Counted from the first letter of the stretch, positions 17,321 to 25,690 are shown. The stretch: DNA of 40,344 nt from Crocinitomicaceae bacterium (GCA_002690915.1 NZGF01000083.1:1-40344); one strand, 5' to 3'. Notes: a model not told the origin generated them from the sequence alone. A program made the numbers and translations.

Positions 17321-17740
17321 TCAATTGTGGATGGAAGGACCCCTTTCTTCCCGGATTAAGTTCCCTTGATCATTGAAGAAGCGCCACATACCGGTTGGTT
17401 CTCCAATGGAGTCGTATTGCCCTGAAACAAAAGGATTTCCGTTGGGGTGCCATGTGAAATATGCCCCTACTTGAATCCCCTTTTTGTAATGGTGTATCGA
17501 CCACGGTTTTCCATCGGGGTAGAAGGCTTCCCATTTGCCATGTTTCTGACCTTCTGACCAACGAGACACCTTCGATAACCGGCCAGCCGTGTCATACATG
17601 GCGATTTCAGTGGTGTCCCCGGCTGAGACGATTAGTTCGCGCTTAACGTTGCCGTTAGGCCAATGGTCCGTGAGGGTGTCATGTTCGGCGTTCGAACATG
17701 CGAAAAGAAACGGCAAGAGGAGAAGATGCCAGCGTGTCAT
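17321..17740 (-). CDS. MORN-repeat (YwqK-like) lipoprotein
   Basis: The small 139-aa protein has a lipoprotein signal ending in LFAC (Cys15). Four or so MORN-variant repeats follow, such as HWPNGNVKRELIV, GKWEAFYPDGKPW, AYFTWHPNGNPFVSG and GMWRFFNDQGNLIREE. This family is sometimes labelled YwqK antitoxin, but in Bacteroidota most members are outer-membrane lipoproteins of unknown role, and no toxin gene is adjacent here. Its ATG shares one base with the stop of the polyprenyl synthase gene (TGATG), so it is translated from the same mRNA. Confidence 0.8.
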   Translation of the reverse strand: MTRWHLLLLPFLFACSNAEHDTLTDHWPNGNVKRELIVSAGDTTEIAMYDTAGRLSKVSRWSEGQKHGKWEAFYPDGKPWSIHHYKKGIQVGAYFTWHPNGNPFVSGQYDSIGEPTGMWRFFNDQGNLIREERGPSIHN

Positions 17741-18729
17741 CAGCGTTTGCGTTCCATGGTGAATTCGACCAAGTCCACGAGCGCCACTTTGGCTGGGGAT
17801 GCGGGGTAGGCATCGAGGAGAGTAAGCGCTTCTTGTGCGAGTTCGCGCATCTTACCACGGGCGTATTCCATGCCCGGGCCTTGAATGATGGCATCCATGA
17901 CTTCCTGGACGGCTGCGTTGTCGTTGTTTCGGTATTTAACCAACCGGATGAGCCGTCGTCGTTCCGATGGCGATACCACTTGAAGGGTGTGGATGAGGGG
18001 CAACGTCATCTTGCGTTCTCGAATGTCGCCACCGGTGGGTTTGCCGATGCGCTCGCCTTCCCCAAGGTCAAGTAAGTCGTCTTTGATCTGAAAGGCCAAG
18101 CCGACAAGTTCACCAAACTTGCGCATCCGCTCTACGTCTTCAGCAGTGCCCTGATCTTTTGGCCGAACAGATGCTGCACCACATGCGCAACAGGCAGCGA
18201 TGAGTGAGGCCGTTTTGCGACGGATGATGTCGAAATAGACCGCTTCAGTGATATCCAAGCGCCGAGCTTTTTCAATTTGCAAGAGCTCACCTTCGCTCAT
18301 GAGGCGAACCGCTTCGGAAGTGATTTTGAGCAGATCATAAGCTTCACGATCCACTGCCATGAGCAGGCCGCGGGAGAGCAAATAATCACCTACGAGCACA
18401 GCGATTTTTTTCTTCCACAAGGCCTGAATTGAAAAAAAACCACGGCGCAAGGGACTCTCGTCGACCACGTCATCGTGAACTAAGGTTGCCGTGTGCAGCA
18501 GCTCTATGAGCGAAGCAGCGATGTGACTCCGTTCTCCGAGCTCCTGTTGGCTTCCTGCCACAGTTTGGGCAGACAAGAACACGAAGAGCGGGCGCATCTG
18601 CTTGCCTTTGCGCTTGATGATGTAGCGCATGATTCGATCCAGCAAAGCGACATCCGTGCGCATGGCCGACTTGAAATGGACTTGAAATTCAGCCAGTTCT
18701 TTTTCGACGGGAACTTGAATGTGCTGCAT
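17740..18729 (-). CDS. Polyprenyl diphosphate synthase (long-chain trans-isoprenyl)
   Basis: This 329-aa enzyme builds the isoprenoid side chain, probably C30-C40 for menaquinone, from IPP and an allylic primer. The first aspartate-rich motif DDVVD (86-90) is followed by the conserved LRRG, and the second motif DDLLD lies at 217-221. KRKGKQMRP near residue 39 is the substrate-binding stretch. Small residues ahead of the first motif (HTATLVH) fit a long-chain product. ATG 18729 matches family starts; a GTG three codons upstream (18738) is the alternative. It diverges from yicC. Confidence 0.93.
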   Translation of the reverse strand: MQHIQVPVEKELAEFQVHFKSAMRTDVALLDRIMRYIIKRKGKQMRPLFVFLSAQTVAGSQQELGERSHIAASLIELLHTATLVHDDVVDESPLRRGFFSIQALWKKKIAVLVGDYLLSRGLLMAVDREAYDLLKITSEAVRLMSEGELLQIEKARRLDITEAVYFDIIRRKTASLIAACCACGAASVRPKDQGTAEDVERMRKFGELVGLAFQIKDDLLDLGEGERIGKPTGGDIRERKMTLPLIHTLQVVSPSERRRLIRLVKYRNNDNAAVQEVMDAIIQGPGMEYARGKMRELAQEALTLLDAYPASPAKVALVDLVEFTMERKR

Positions 18730-18742
18730 GCGGCTCACAGTG

Positions 18743-18750
18743 TAAAGGTA
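18743..18750 (-). promoter_or_regulatory. Candidate -7 element for the polyprenyl synthase gene
   Basis: The - strand reads TACCTTTA, one mismatch from TAnnTTTG, 13 bp before the ATG. No clear -33 TTG was found. Confidence 0.3.
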
Positions 18751-18778
18751 AGGCCCTCCTCAGCACACCGCGTGTACC

Positions 18779-18786
18779 TATCTTTG
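18779..18786 (+). promoter_or_regulatory. Candidate -7 element for yicC-gmk-nadD
   Basis: TATCTTTG is a full match to TAnnTTTG, 15 bp before the yicC ATG, which implies a leader of about 10 nt. No TTG at -33. Confidence 0.42.
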
Positions 18787-18801
18787 CACAAAATTCCTCT
18801 C

Positions 18802-19677
18802 ATGATTTACTCCATGACCGGTTATGGCAAGGCTTCTGCTCGTATTGGATTACGCCGCTATACAGCTGAATTGCGGTCGCTGAATGGCAAGCAATTGGAC
18901 CTCGGTGTGCGCATGCCATCAGCGTTCCGCGCCAAAGAAATGGATTTGAGAAAGCACCTCGGCAAAGCGGTGGGGCGAGGCAAATGTGACTTAAGTCTGC
19001 ATTATGCCGTGGAAGGAGCGGAGCCTCGGGAATTGAACAAGCCTTTGATTGAGGCGTACGTGTCCGAGTTGAGCCAGCTGGCTGCGGATCAAGGATTCTC
19101 CGGAAAGGATAATTCCCTGTTGGCCATGGCGATGCGTTTGCCCGATGTAATCCAACAACCCAATGATGAGGTTGATGAAGACGAGTGGAAGGCCATTGAA
19201 GCTCTAGTCGGAGAGGCGGTGGACCAATTCATTCGTTTTCGTAAAGAGGAAGGAAAGTCGCTTGAGGCGGATTTTAACCAGCGCATTCGTAGCATCCAAT
19301 CCCTGAAAGATGCTGTCGAGCCCCTGTTACATGCTCGCGTTCAACGCATCCGGGACCGCATTGAATCCAATTTTAAAGAGCTACAGGACAAAGGCCGGTT
19401 GGATGAAAACCGGTTTGAGCAGGAGATGCTATTTTATATGGAAAAGCTGGATGTCTCAGAGGAACTGGTGCGGCTGACCGCCCACTGCGAACACTTTTTA
19501 GATGTCATGAATCAAGCGCCCGGCCAGGGCAAAAAGCTCGGATTTATTGCCCAAGAGATTGGACGAGAAATCAACACACTGGGGAGCAAAGCCAATGATG
19601 CTGACATGCAGCGCATCGTGGTACAGATGAAGGACGAACTTGAGAAAATCAAAGAACAGGTTCTTAATGCACTCTGA
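18802..19677 (+). CDS. YicC family endoribonuclease
   Basis: The 291-aa protein begins with the hallmark MIYSMTGYGKA and ends with the other hallmark, IAQEIGREINTLGSKANDADMQ. These two signatures define the YicC N-terminal and DUF1732 domains. E. coli YicC is a single-strand endoribonuclease acting on small RNAs and some mRNAs. The middle region is rich in charged helices. ATG 18802 is fixed by the MIYSMTGYG start, although the frame is open 309 bp further upstream. It overlaps gmk by 11 bp and heads the yicC-gmk-nadD operon. Confidence 0.93.
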   Translation: MIYSMTGYGKASARIGLRRYTAELRSLNGKQLDLGVRMPSAFRAKEMDLRKHLGKAVGRGKCDLSLHYAVEGAEPRELNKPLIEAYVSELSQLAADQGFSGKDNSLLAMAMRLPDVIQQPNDEVDEDEWKAIEALVGEAVDQFIRFRKEEGKSLEADFNQRIRSIQSLKDAVEPLLHARVQRIRDRIESNFKELQDKGRLDENRFEQEMLFYMEKLDVSEELVRLTAHCEHFLDVMNQAPGQGKKLGFIAQEIGREINTLGSKANDADMQRIVVQMKDELEKIKEQVLNAL

Positions 19678-20260
19678 CTCCCAAGGAAAGGCGGTCATTT
19701 TTTCTGCACCTTCTGGCGCTGGAAAAACGACCATTGTGCGCCACCTACTCGAGTACTCGGAGCTGAACCTCGCTTTCAGCGTCAGCGCCACTAGCCGAAA
19801 ACCACGAGGCATAGAGCAAGATGGTGTGGACTATCATTTTCTATCGGTTGAAGCGTTCCAAGCGCGCATCGATTCCGGAGCGTTAGTGGAATGGGAGGAA
19901 GTATATCCAGGTAAATTTTACGGAACTTTACAAGCAGAATTGGAACGCCTGTGGGCCGCGGGTAAAACAGTCGTGTTCGATGTGGACGTGGTGGGCGGTG
20001 CCAACTTGCGTCGCTTGCTCGGCGACAGCGCATTGGCCATATTTATTCAGCCGCCCTCACTCAAGGTGCTCCGCCAACGGTTGGAAAGCCGAGGAACAGA
20101 CGACCCGGAACGGATCGAAGAACGTTTGGCCAAAGCCCAATGGGAGCTTGAGCAGCACGTTCACTTCGATAAGGTTCTCATCAACGACGATTTGACGGCT
20201 GCTCAAGCCCAAGCCGTGGAATGGTTAAAAGCGTACAACGGAAATTTCTTGAGCGCATGA
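19667..20260 (+). CDS. gmk: Guanylate kinase
   Basis: This 197-aa enzyme phosphorylates GMP to GDP with ATP. The P-loop APSGAGKTT lies at ~14-22, followed by the GMP-binding segment SVSATSRKPRGIEQDGVDYHF and the EWEEVYPGKFYGT segment typical of the family. The lid and C-terminal helix (ERIEERLAKAQWELEQ) are normal, and so is the length. ATG 19667, inside the end of yicC, gives the standard start; a Met nine codons earlier is in frame but adds nothing conserved. The stop overlaps the nadD start as ATGA. Confidence 0.95.
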   Translation: MHSDSQGKAVIFSAPSGAGKTTIVRHLLEYSELNLAFSVSATSRKPRGIEQDGVDYHFLSVEAFQARIDSGALVEWEEVYPGKFYGTLQAELERLWAAGKTVVFDVDVVGGANLRRLLGDSALAIFIQPPSLKVLRQRLESRGTDDPERIEERLAKAQWELEQHVHFDKVLINDDLTAAQAQAVEWLKAYNGNFLSA

Positions 20261-20883
20261 CATTGGAACGGAAGGGCAAAATCGGATTGTACTTCGGGAC
20301 TTTCAACCCCGTTCACTTGGGGCATTTGGTCATCGCCAACCACATGGCGCATTACACCGATCTGGACGAGGTCTGGTTGGTGGTGACGCCACATAACCCC
20401 CACAAAAGCCCGCGCGAACTCATGGGCCAAGCTCACCGGCTGCAGATGGTTCACCTTGCGGTTTCGGAGAACGAGAAGCTCAAAGGGAGCGACGTGGAAT
20501 TCGATTTGCCCCAACCCAATTACACGGCGGCTACGATGCGGCACCTGCGCGATCAATACCCCGGCGTGGAGTTCAGCATCATCATCGGAGAGGACAATTT
20601 TGTTCGGCTTCACACGTGGCAAGCCCATTGGGAATTGGTCGAGAAACACCGCATTCTGGTTTACCCGCGACGCACCTCCGATGCCCCATTACCAGTTCAC
20701 CCACCTGCCAATCCCGAGGACTTAGTTTCCCGGTCACACCCGAGCATTCATTGGTGCGATGCTCCAATGATCAGCATCTCATCCACGTATCTGCGGGACG
20801 CCATAAACAACACCAAGGACATTCGGTATTTGCTTCACGACAAGGTGCTGAACTACATCAGCAACAATCACCTGTATGAGTGA
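20257..20883 (+). CDS. nadD: Nicotinate-nucleotide adenylyltransferase
   Basis: The 208-aa enzyme adenylates nicotinate mononucleotide in NAD synthesis. The nucleotidyltransferase signature GTFNPVHLGH (HxGH at 20-23) and the late ISSTYLRDAI (ISSTxxR) are both present, as is IIIGEDNF in the middle. ATG 20257 overlaps the gmk stop; an in-frame start at 20221 would only add residues that overlap the gmk tail. Its stop codon is directly followed by the pth stop on the other strand, forming TGATCA. Confidence 0.95.
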   Translation: MTLERKGKIGLYFGTFNPVHLGHLVIANHMAHYTDLDEVWLVVTPHNPHKSPRELMGQAHRLQMVHLAVSENEKLKGSDVEFDLPQPNYTAATMRHLRDQYPGVEFSIIIGEDNFVRLHTWQAHWELVEKHRILVYPRRTSDAPLPVHPPANPEDLVSRSHPSIHWCDAPMISISSTYLRDAINNTKDIRYLLHDKVLNYISNNHLYE

Positions 20884-21447
20884 TCAGGTATTGTTGAAGT
20901 GGTTCATGGTGCGATCGAGTCCAATCGAAGCGAAAGATTGGACGGCCTTCTCACAGCGCTCGAGGCGCTCCGGGAGTGCATCATTTTCTTCAGCAGTCCA
21001 TTTCCCAAGCACGTAGTCCACCTGCTGACCCTTGTGGAATTCGGCCCCGATGCCGAACCGCAGGCGCGGGTACTTGGATGTGCTGAAGATGGTTTCGATG
21101 TTGCCGAGGCCGTTGTGGCCACCTCCGCTCCCTTTGGCGCGCATGCGCAGGGTACCAAAAGGAAGCGCGAGGTCATCCGTGATGATGAGCACACGCTCTA
21201 GCGGAATCTTTTCGGTGTCCATCCAGTAGCGGACTGCTTTGCCACTCAAGTTCATGAATGTGGAGGGCTTGAGCAGCACGAGGGCCCTGCCCTTAAAACG
21301 GACGGTGGACACCTCGCCGTGCCGGGCGACCTCAAATGAGGCCTCGCCGTTTCGAGCGATGGTGTCCACCACCTTAAACCCGATGTTGTGTCGGGTGTCC
21401 TCATATTCACTTCCTGGATTGCCCAGGCCTACAATGAGGAATTTCAT
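20884..21447 (-). CDS. pth: Peptidyl-tRNA hydrolase
   Basis: The 187-aa enzyme frees peptides from peptidyl-tRNA released by stalled ribosomes. The N-terminal GLGNPGSEYEDTRHNIGF contains the key N10 and catalytic H20. N66 in PSTFMNLSG and the aspartates at 91-92 match other family active-site positions, and GSGGGHNGLGNI is conserved. It is the last gene of the prs-rplY-pth operon, 35 bp after rplY, a linkage seen in many bacteria. It ends base to base with nadD. Confidence 0.96.
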   Translation of the reverse strand: MKFLIVGLGNPGSEYEDTRHNIGFKVVDTIARNGEASFEVARHGEVSTVRFKGRALVLLKPSTFMNLSGKAVRYWMDTEKIPLERVLIITDDLALPFGTLRMRAKGSGGGHNGLGNIETIFSTSKYPRLRFGIGAEFHKGQQVDYVLGKWTAEENDALPERLERCEKAVQSFASIGLDRTMNHFNNT

Positions 21448-21482
21448 CCGTTTTGGATTGGGTTTCGACTAGCGAAACGCAA

Positions 21483-22112
21483 TTATTCCGCTGCTGGGGC
21501 GTCGCCTCCTTCAGTTTCAGCTGCATCTCCACCTTCATCGCCTTCTTCCACACTATCAGCAGACATGGCCGCACGCGTGCGCTTGACAGCGGCGAGTAAA
21601 TTCGAGTCATTCAACAGCACTGTACATTTTGGAACTTCGATATCACTAACGCGCATGTTGTCTCCAATCTCCAGATGGGTTACATCGATGGTGATGTTCT
21701 CTGGCAAATCATCCGCCAACCCGCGAACGGGCACACGGCGGAACAGCATTTGCAAACGGCCACCGTCGATTACACCTGCAGCCGTACCGGTCGTGAGCAG
21801 GGGCAATTCTACGCGTACGGGTTTTCCGGGGATGATTTGGAGCAAGTCCAAGTGGACGATGCGGTCGGTCACCGGGTGGAATTGAATCTCCTGAATGACG
21901 CAGTCGAAGGTTTCGCCCTCAAATTCCAATTGGATGCGAAAGACGTCAGGATTAACAACGAGCTTGGAGATGTCCAGCTCTTTTACAGAAAAGTGCTTTT
22001 GCTCACCACCTCCGTACAGTACACCGGGTACCCGGTTTTCCTTTCGGATTTGGTTAGCATCTTTCTTTCCTACGCTCCCACGTAAGGAGCCGCTCAATGA
22101 TGCAGTTTTCAT
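21483..22112 (-). CDS. rplY: Ribosomal protein bL25 (Ctc type)
   Basis: The 209-aa protein binds 5S rRNA in the central protuberance of the large subunit. It is the long form: an N-terminal bL25 barrel (1-~95, with RKENRVPGVLYGGGE) and a C-terminal Ctc/TL5 domain (~96-185). An acidic, low-complexity tail (EEGDEGGDAAETEGGD) follows. The ATG lies 2 bp after the prs stop codon, so coupling of translation is likely. Confidence 0.94.
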   Translation of the reverse strand: MKTASLSGSLRGSVGKKDANQIRKENRVPGVLYGGGEQKHFSVKELDISKLVVNPDVFRIQLEFEGETFDCVIQEIQFHPVTDRIVHLDLLQIIPGKPVRVELPLLTTGTAAGVIDGGRLQMLFRRVPVRGLADDLPENITIDVTHLEIGDNMRVSDIEVPKCTVLLNDSNLLAAVKRTRAAMSADSVEEGDEGGDAAETEGGDAPAAE

Positions 22113-22114
22113 AA

Positions 22115-23047
22115 CTAGTGAATTAATAAAGTATCACTGATGGAACGATTTTCCACCAGACAGGTTAAAGTCTCAGCAAATAACTCATGGACCGGGAGGA
22201 CCCTGATTTTGGCTGTATTTTTTTCTTGGTTTAACGGGATGCTGTCCGTGACAACAAACTCAGTGAGTACGGAATCAGCTATGCGCTCGTACGCTGGCCC
22301 ACTCAATACGGCGTGCGTGCAAAGTGCGCGAACGGATAGTGCTCCGTGCTCCATCATGAGGGAGGCGGCCTTGGTCAATGTTCCCGCTGTGTCGCACATG
22401 TCATCCACAATGACCACGTCTTTTCCACTGACGTCACCAATGACAGTCATGTGTTCAATCTTATTGGCCACCTTGCGCTGTTTGTAGCAAATCGCCATGT
22501 CCACACCAAGGTGCTTAGCGTAGGAGTTGGCCCGCTTGGTTCCTCCTGTATCCGGGGTAGCGATGCACAGGTTGTCGCTGTCTAGTTCTTCGAGGTAGGG
22601 GACAAAAAGCGTGCTAGCATAAAGGTGATCGACAGGGATCTCGAAGAACCCTTGAATTTGATCTGCGTGCAGATCCATGGTGATTAATCGGTCGATGCCT
22701 GCGGCCATGAGCAGGTTGGCAACCAATTTCGCTCCTATGGCCACACGGGGCTTGTCCTTTCGGTCCTGACGGGCAAAGCCGAAGTACGGTATAACTGCAA
22801 TAATGCGTTTGGCACTCGCTCGCTTTGCGGCATCAACGAGCAGCAAAAGCTCCATCAAATTATCGGTTGGCGGAAATGTAGATTGAACGATGGCAACCTC
22901 CTTTCCACGAATGGTTTCCTCAATGCTCACCGTGAATTCACCATCGCTGAAGCGCGTGGTTTTGACAGGTACCAATTCCCCACCAAAGGATTCAGCCACT
23001 TTCTGACCAAAGGATTGGGAGGCAGCGCCTGCAAGAATTTTGAGCAT
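22115..23047 (-). CDS. prs: Ribose-phosphate pyrophosphokinase
   Basis: This 310-aa enzyme makes PRPP from ribose 5-phosphate and ATP for purine, pyrimidine, NAD and His/Trp synthesis. The metal/ribose-binding stretch DLHADQIQGFFEIPVDHLYA and the PRPP loop VVIVDDMCDTAGTL are intact, and the catalytic-loop region KRANSYAKHLG is recognisable. ATG 23047 is used; a GTG three codons upstream (23056) is an equally plausible start by family alignment. It leads the prs-rplY-pth operon from a well-formed promoter. Confidence 0.95.
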   Translation of the reverse strand: MLKILAGAASQSFGQKVAESFGGELVPVKTTRFSDGEFTVSIEETIRGKEVAIVQSTFPPTDNLMELLLLVDAAKRASAKRIIAVIPYFGFARQDRKDKPRVAIGAKLVANLLMAAGIDRLITMDLHADQIQGFFEIPVDHLYASTLFVPYLEELDSDNLCIATPDTGGTKRANSYAKHLGVDMAICYKQRKVANKIEHMTVIGDVSGKDVVIVDDMCDTAGTLTKAASLMMEHGALSVRALCTHAVLSGPAYERIADSVLTEFVVTDSIPLNQEKNTAKIRVLPVHELFAETLTCLVENRSISDTLLIH

Positions 23048-23080
23048 AGAAGACACGAATGCAATGAGTTAAATGGCGTG

Positions 23081-23111
23081 CAAAGGTAGTGTTTCAATCG
23101 CGTAAAGCCAA
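23081..23111 (-). promoter_or_regulatory. Promoter of prs-rplY-pth (Bacteroidota sigma type)
   Basis: On the - strand TTG (23111-23109) is separated by 20 bp from TACCTTTG (23088-23081). This matches the -33 TTG / -7 TAnnTTTG consensus in sequence and spacing. Transcription would start near 23074, giving a ~27-nt leader. This is one of the best promoter matches in the window. Confidence 0.65.
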
Positions 23112-23127
23112 CGGAATTTACCGTTGG
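23108..23127 (-). terminator. Hairpin, possible weak terminator
   Basis: CCAACGG and CCGTTGG form a 7-bp stem with a 6-nt loop. The loop contains the TAA that ends the decayed frame at 23118-23399. It is followed by CTTTACG, so there is no good U-tract, and it also overlaps the -33 element of the prs promoter. Confidence 0.3.
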
Positions 23128-23399
23128 TTGATAGGTGTCAACGGATGTTGAAACGCATTGGAATTGTAGAGGTCACCCGAACGTGCTTTTCCTGCTGTGG
23201 TATGGGCTCCAATTATCGGGATGCACAGAAGCGCTTCGTGTGCCGCCTTATCGAGTTTGGGATAGGCTGATTTGAGGACGGTTTCTACTGCCCATCAAAT
23301 GGTGGCTAGCACCAATACAAGTGCCGATGTGAAACCGGGTTCGATGCGTTGTTGGGCGGCGGGTGATTTTTCATCGCTCTGGGTTTGACCCTCCAGCCC
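23118..23399 (-). pseudogene. Possible decayed ORF between the response regulator and prs
   Basis: The region 23057-23419 has no intact gene. On the - strand one frame is open for about 40 codons, hits a single TGA (23295-23297), then stays open for 58 codons to a TAA inside a hairpin. The translation reads like protein, with a hydrophobic FTSALVLVLATI just before the stop and then WAVETVLKSAYPKLDKAAHE, but no start codon or domain is recognisable. It may be a small membrane-protein gene broken by one nonsense change, or chance. Confidence 0.22.
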
Positions 23400-23419
23400 T
23401 TGCGCTGTGCCACGATTTA

Positions 23420-24124
23420 CTAATCGGGGACGATCATCTTGAACCCCTTGCCGTGGACGTTCAAAATTTCGATGGTTTCATCGGGCTTGAGGTGGCGCCG
23501 CAGTTTGGCGATGTACACGTCCATTGATCTTCCATTAAAGTAGTTGGGGTCGCCCCAAATAGACTTCAAAGCATAGGTGCGTTCGAGCAAAGTATTGCGG
23601 TGCTTGCACAGCAGAAACAGCAATTCGTTCTCCTTGGTGGTCAGGCGCTGCTCTTCTCCGTCCCGACGAAGTATTTGGGTGTTGTAGTCGAAACCAAATA
23701 ATCCAACTCGGATTTCACCCACCTGCTCATCTTCGTTAGGAAGTGCCGCGGCTCTTCGCAAAATGGCTTGAATGCGAACAAGCAACTCTTCCATGCTGAA
23801 TGGCTTCGTCATGTAGTCGTCGGCACCCACCTTGAACCCTTCAAGTGTGTCTTCATTGGTTGAGCGTGCGGTCAAAAACAGAATGGGCAGATGCCGACTC
23901 TCTTGTCGAATTTCTTCAGCCACCTGGAAACCATCCTTTCGCGGCATCATGACGTCGAGGATAACAAAATCAAACGCACCACGGTGAAATTCCTTCAGGC
24001 CTTCAACGCCGTCTTTGGCCCATGTGGTATCAAAGCCTTTGGCAATCAGATAATCAGACAGCAGACGCCCGAGATTGGGATCGTCTTCGCAAAGCAAAAT
24101 GGAGGGTAAGGTCGTTTCGCTCAT
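23420..24124 (-). CDS. OmpR-family response regulator (RprY-like)
   Basis: The 234-aa protein has a receiver domain (1-~120) with the acidic pair EDD (13-15), phosphoacceptor D57 in VILDVMMP and K107 in DYMTKPF. A winged-helix OmpR/PhoB DNA-binding domain (~135-232) ends in YIAKLRRHLK ... GKGFKMI. It is encoded 1 bp after the histidine kinase and is surely its partner. Overall it resembles RprY of Bacteroides; targets cannot be inferred from the sequence. Confidence 0.92.
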   Translation of the reverse strand: MSETTLPSILLCEDDPNLGRLLSDYLIAKGFDTTWAKDGVEGLKEFHRGAFDFVILDVMMPRKDGFQVAEEIRQESRHLPILFLTARSTNEDTLEGFKVGADDYMTKPFSMEELLVRIQAILRRAAALPNEDEQVGEIRVGLFGFDYNTQILRRDGEEQRLTTKENELLFLLCKHRNTLLERTYALKSIWGDPNYFNGRSMDVYIAKLRRHLKPDETIEILNVHGKGFKMIVPD

Positions 24125-24125
24125 T

Positions 24126-25466
24126 TCAATGTTTTTTTTTCAATTCAATTTCTGTGCGCGGCAGTGCCATGACGAAGGTGCTTCCCTTGCCCGTCTCGCT
24201 CTCGACGCTAATGGATCCTTGGTGGCGGTCGATGACCGTTTTAACATAACTCAGTCCCAATCCAAATCCTTTCACGTCGTGAACATTGCCGGTAGGCACG
24301 CGGTACAGTCTATCAAATACCTTGCCTAAATGCTCCTTTGCAATTCCGATGCCGTTATCTCTGAAACGCAATTCGACTCCTTCTGTTGTTTGGGCACTTG
24401 AAATTATCAGCACCAAATCCCCATCGGCATACTTAATAGCATTGTCTACGAGGTTGATGACTACGTTGCTCAAATGCACTCGATCCGCATGCACCATTGG
24501 ATCTTCGGCCTCCAATTCCAATTCCACCTTTCCCCCATGTTTCCGGACTTGAATGGCGACGTTCTTGAGCACTTCGCGGATGAGTTCGTGCACGTTCAGG
24601 GTTTGCTTGAATAGCTGCATTTTACCCGACTCTGCCAAGCTGGCCTGTAACACATTTTCAACCAACATCCCAAGTCGCTTATTCTCCTCATTGATGAGCC
24701 CGATGTAGTAATTGAATCCGTCCGCATCCCTTTGCATGTCTGGATCCTTAAGAGCTTCGGAGGCCAGTCCGATGGTGCTTATCGGCGTTTTCAGTTCGTG
24801 GGTCAAGTTGTTCATCAAATCCCGGCGAATTCGGTCGATGCGCTTGTTGCGCGCTGCGCCAATAACCGCCGTGAAAAAGCCCCATGCTATAATGGCTAGC
24901 ATTAGGCCAGTCAAGGCAAATTGGCCAAGCAAATTGTGCAACAGGTACCGCCCTTTGTTCGGGAAAAACAGATTAATGCTTAAGTTATTTACTGAAACCT
25001 TATGCGCTGAAGCAGCCATTTGCTCTCGGTATTCGACATCTGCCTCCTGCAGGCGAACGGGTTGGCCATAACGGTCGAATACGCCTATGGCGGGGGGGAT
25101 GGTGATGCCGTGCGCTTTGAGGATGACTAGGAGCATGCTGTCGATGCGCAAGGCCTCAATCCGGCTAAGCATGCGTACTTCCTCGTCGTCCAACCCCGTT
25201 CCGATAGTGCTCGCTTTGCCGATTCCTCCGTTTTGTTCATTGGCGGCCGCTAGTGCCTCTAAGTCGATTTGCAACATCCCTGTTGATGTTTTTGTGAGCA
25301 TTTCGCTGACTTGGTTCAACGAGTGGTACACATTGTCATCGAACAACTGCTCGCGCATTTGCACGGAGGTTCGGAGCCAGACAATTTGAATGGTGCTCAT
25401 GGTCACAAAGGCGAGAACCATGGCAAGCAAAAACCAAGGGATGGAGGGTTTTGATTTCGCACTCAT
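24126..25466 (-). CDS. Sensor histidine kinase (RprX-like)
   Basis: This 446-aa inner-membrane kinase has TM1 at ~11-30, a periplasmic sensor loop (~31-180) of unknown ligand, TM2 at ~183-204 and no HAMP domain. HisKA carries the phosphoacceptor H223 in NNLTHELKTPIS. The ATPase domain shows the N box INLVDNAIKYADG, G1 FRDNGIGIAKEH and G2 GFGLGLSYVK. It belongs to the RprX type, which usually pairs with RprY, as here. A run of eight to nine T bases near the 3' end encodes the ELKKKH tail. It diverges from dnaG across 277 bp. Confidence 0.92.
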   Translation of the reverse strand: MSAKSKPSIPWFLLAMVLAFVTMSTIQIVWLRTSVQMREQLFDDNVYHSLNQVSEMLTKTSTGMLQIDLEALAAANEQNGGIGKASTIGTGLDDEEVRMLSRIEALRIDSMLLVILKAHGITIPPAIGVFDRYGQPVRLQEADVEYREQMAASAHKVSVNNLSINLFFPNKGRYLLHNLLGQFALTGLMLAIIAWGFFTAVIGAARNKRIDRIRRDLMNNLTHELKTPISTIGLASEALKDPDMQRDADGFNYYIGLINEENKRLGMLVENVLQASLAESGKMQLFKQTLNVHELIREVLKNVAIQVRKHGGKVELELEAEDPMVHADRVHLSNVVINLVDNAIKYADGDLVLIISSAQTTEGVELRFRDNGIGIAKEHLGKVFDRLYRVPTGNVHDVKGFGLGLSYVKTVIDRHQGSISVESETGKGSTFVMALPRTEIELKKKH

Positions 25467-25567
25467 AGTTTGAACGAAGGTAAGGGCTTGCCATCCGAGG
25501 TGAAAAGCGGCTGCAAAACTTCAACATCCATTAACAAATAGGTCATATGCGCAGCGCAAGCGTCCGC

Positions 25568-25575
25568 TACGTTTG
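25568..25575 (+). promoter_or_regulatory. Candidate -7 element for an orphan transcript
   Basis: TACGTTTG fully matches TAnnTTTG and points toward the strong terminator ending at 25690. No TTG at -33 was found. It would start RNA near 25581. Confidence 0.35.
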
Positions 25576-25580
25576 CCAAG

Positions 25581-25690
25581 AGTTTACCAAAACGCAAGGA
25601 GTGCAGGTCTTCTTGCGGCAGGGTTTTAGGTTCGGTCACAAACAGACCAGAAAAGGACTTCGCACAACGGTGCGAGGTCCTTTTTTTTTT
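25581..25690 (+). ncRNA. Candidate ~110-nt small RNA
   Basis: The gap between the divergent kinase and dnaG contains a strong + strand terminator with no gene before it. Upstream a -7 element (25568-25575) could start a short RNA. Besides the terminator, this RNA would contain a 7-bp hairpin (GCAAGGA / TTCTTGC, 25594-25616) and a short one (GGTC / GACC, 25634-25648). No good ORF is present: the only open frame here runs through the terminator. It could be a trans-acting sRNA or a terminated leader of dnaG. I do not recognise a known RNA family. Confidence 0.38.
25651..25690 (+). terminator. Strong Rho-independent terminator between divergent genes
   Basis: Fifteen base pairs (arms 25651-25665 and 25670-25684, one T.G pair, loop AACG) run into ten T residues (25681-25690). 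On the - strand the stem ends in only four T, so the + direction is favoured. Neither flanking annotated gene can end here, since both are transcribed outward. Confidence 0.85.

Noticed and set aside
17321-17740. YwqK-type 'antitoxin' as part of a toxin-antitoxin pair
   Set aside because: The protein is a lipoprotein with MORN repeats and its neighbours are a prenyl synthase and a glucosaminidase; no toxin gene is present.
23145-23270. 41-codon + strand ORF with CxxC-like cysteines, superficially like a transposase zinc ribbon
   Set aside because: Too short, no second CxxC, no flanking inverted repeats or other transposase remnants.
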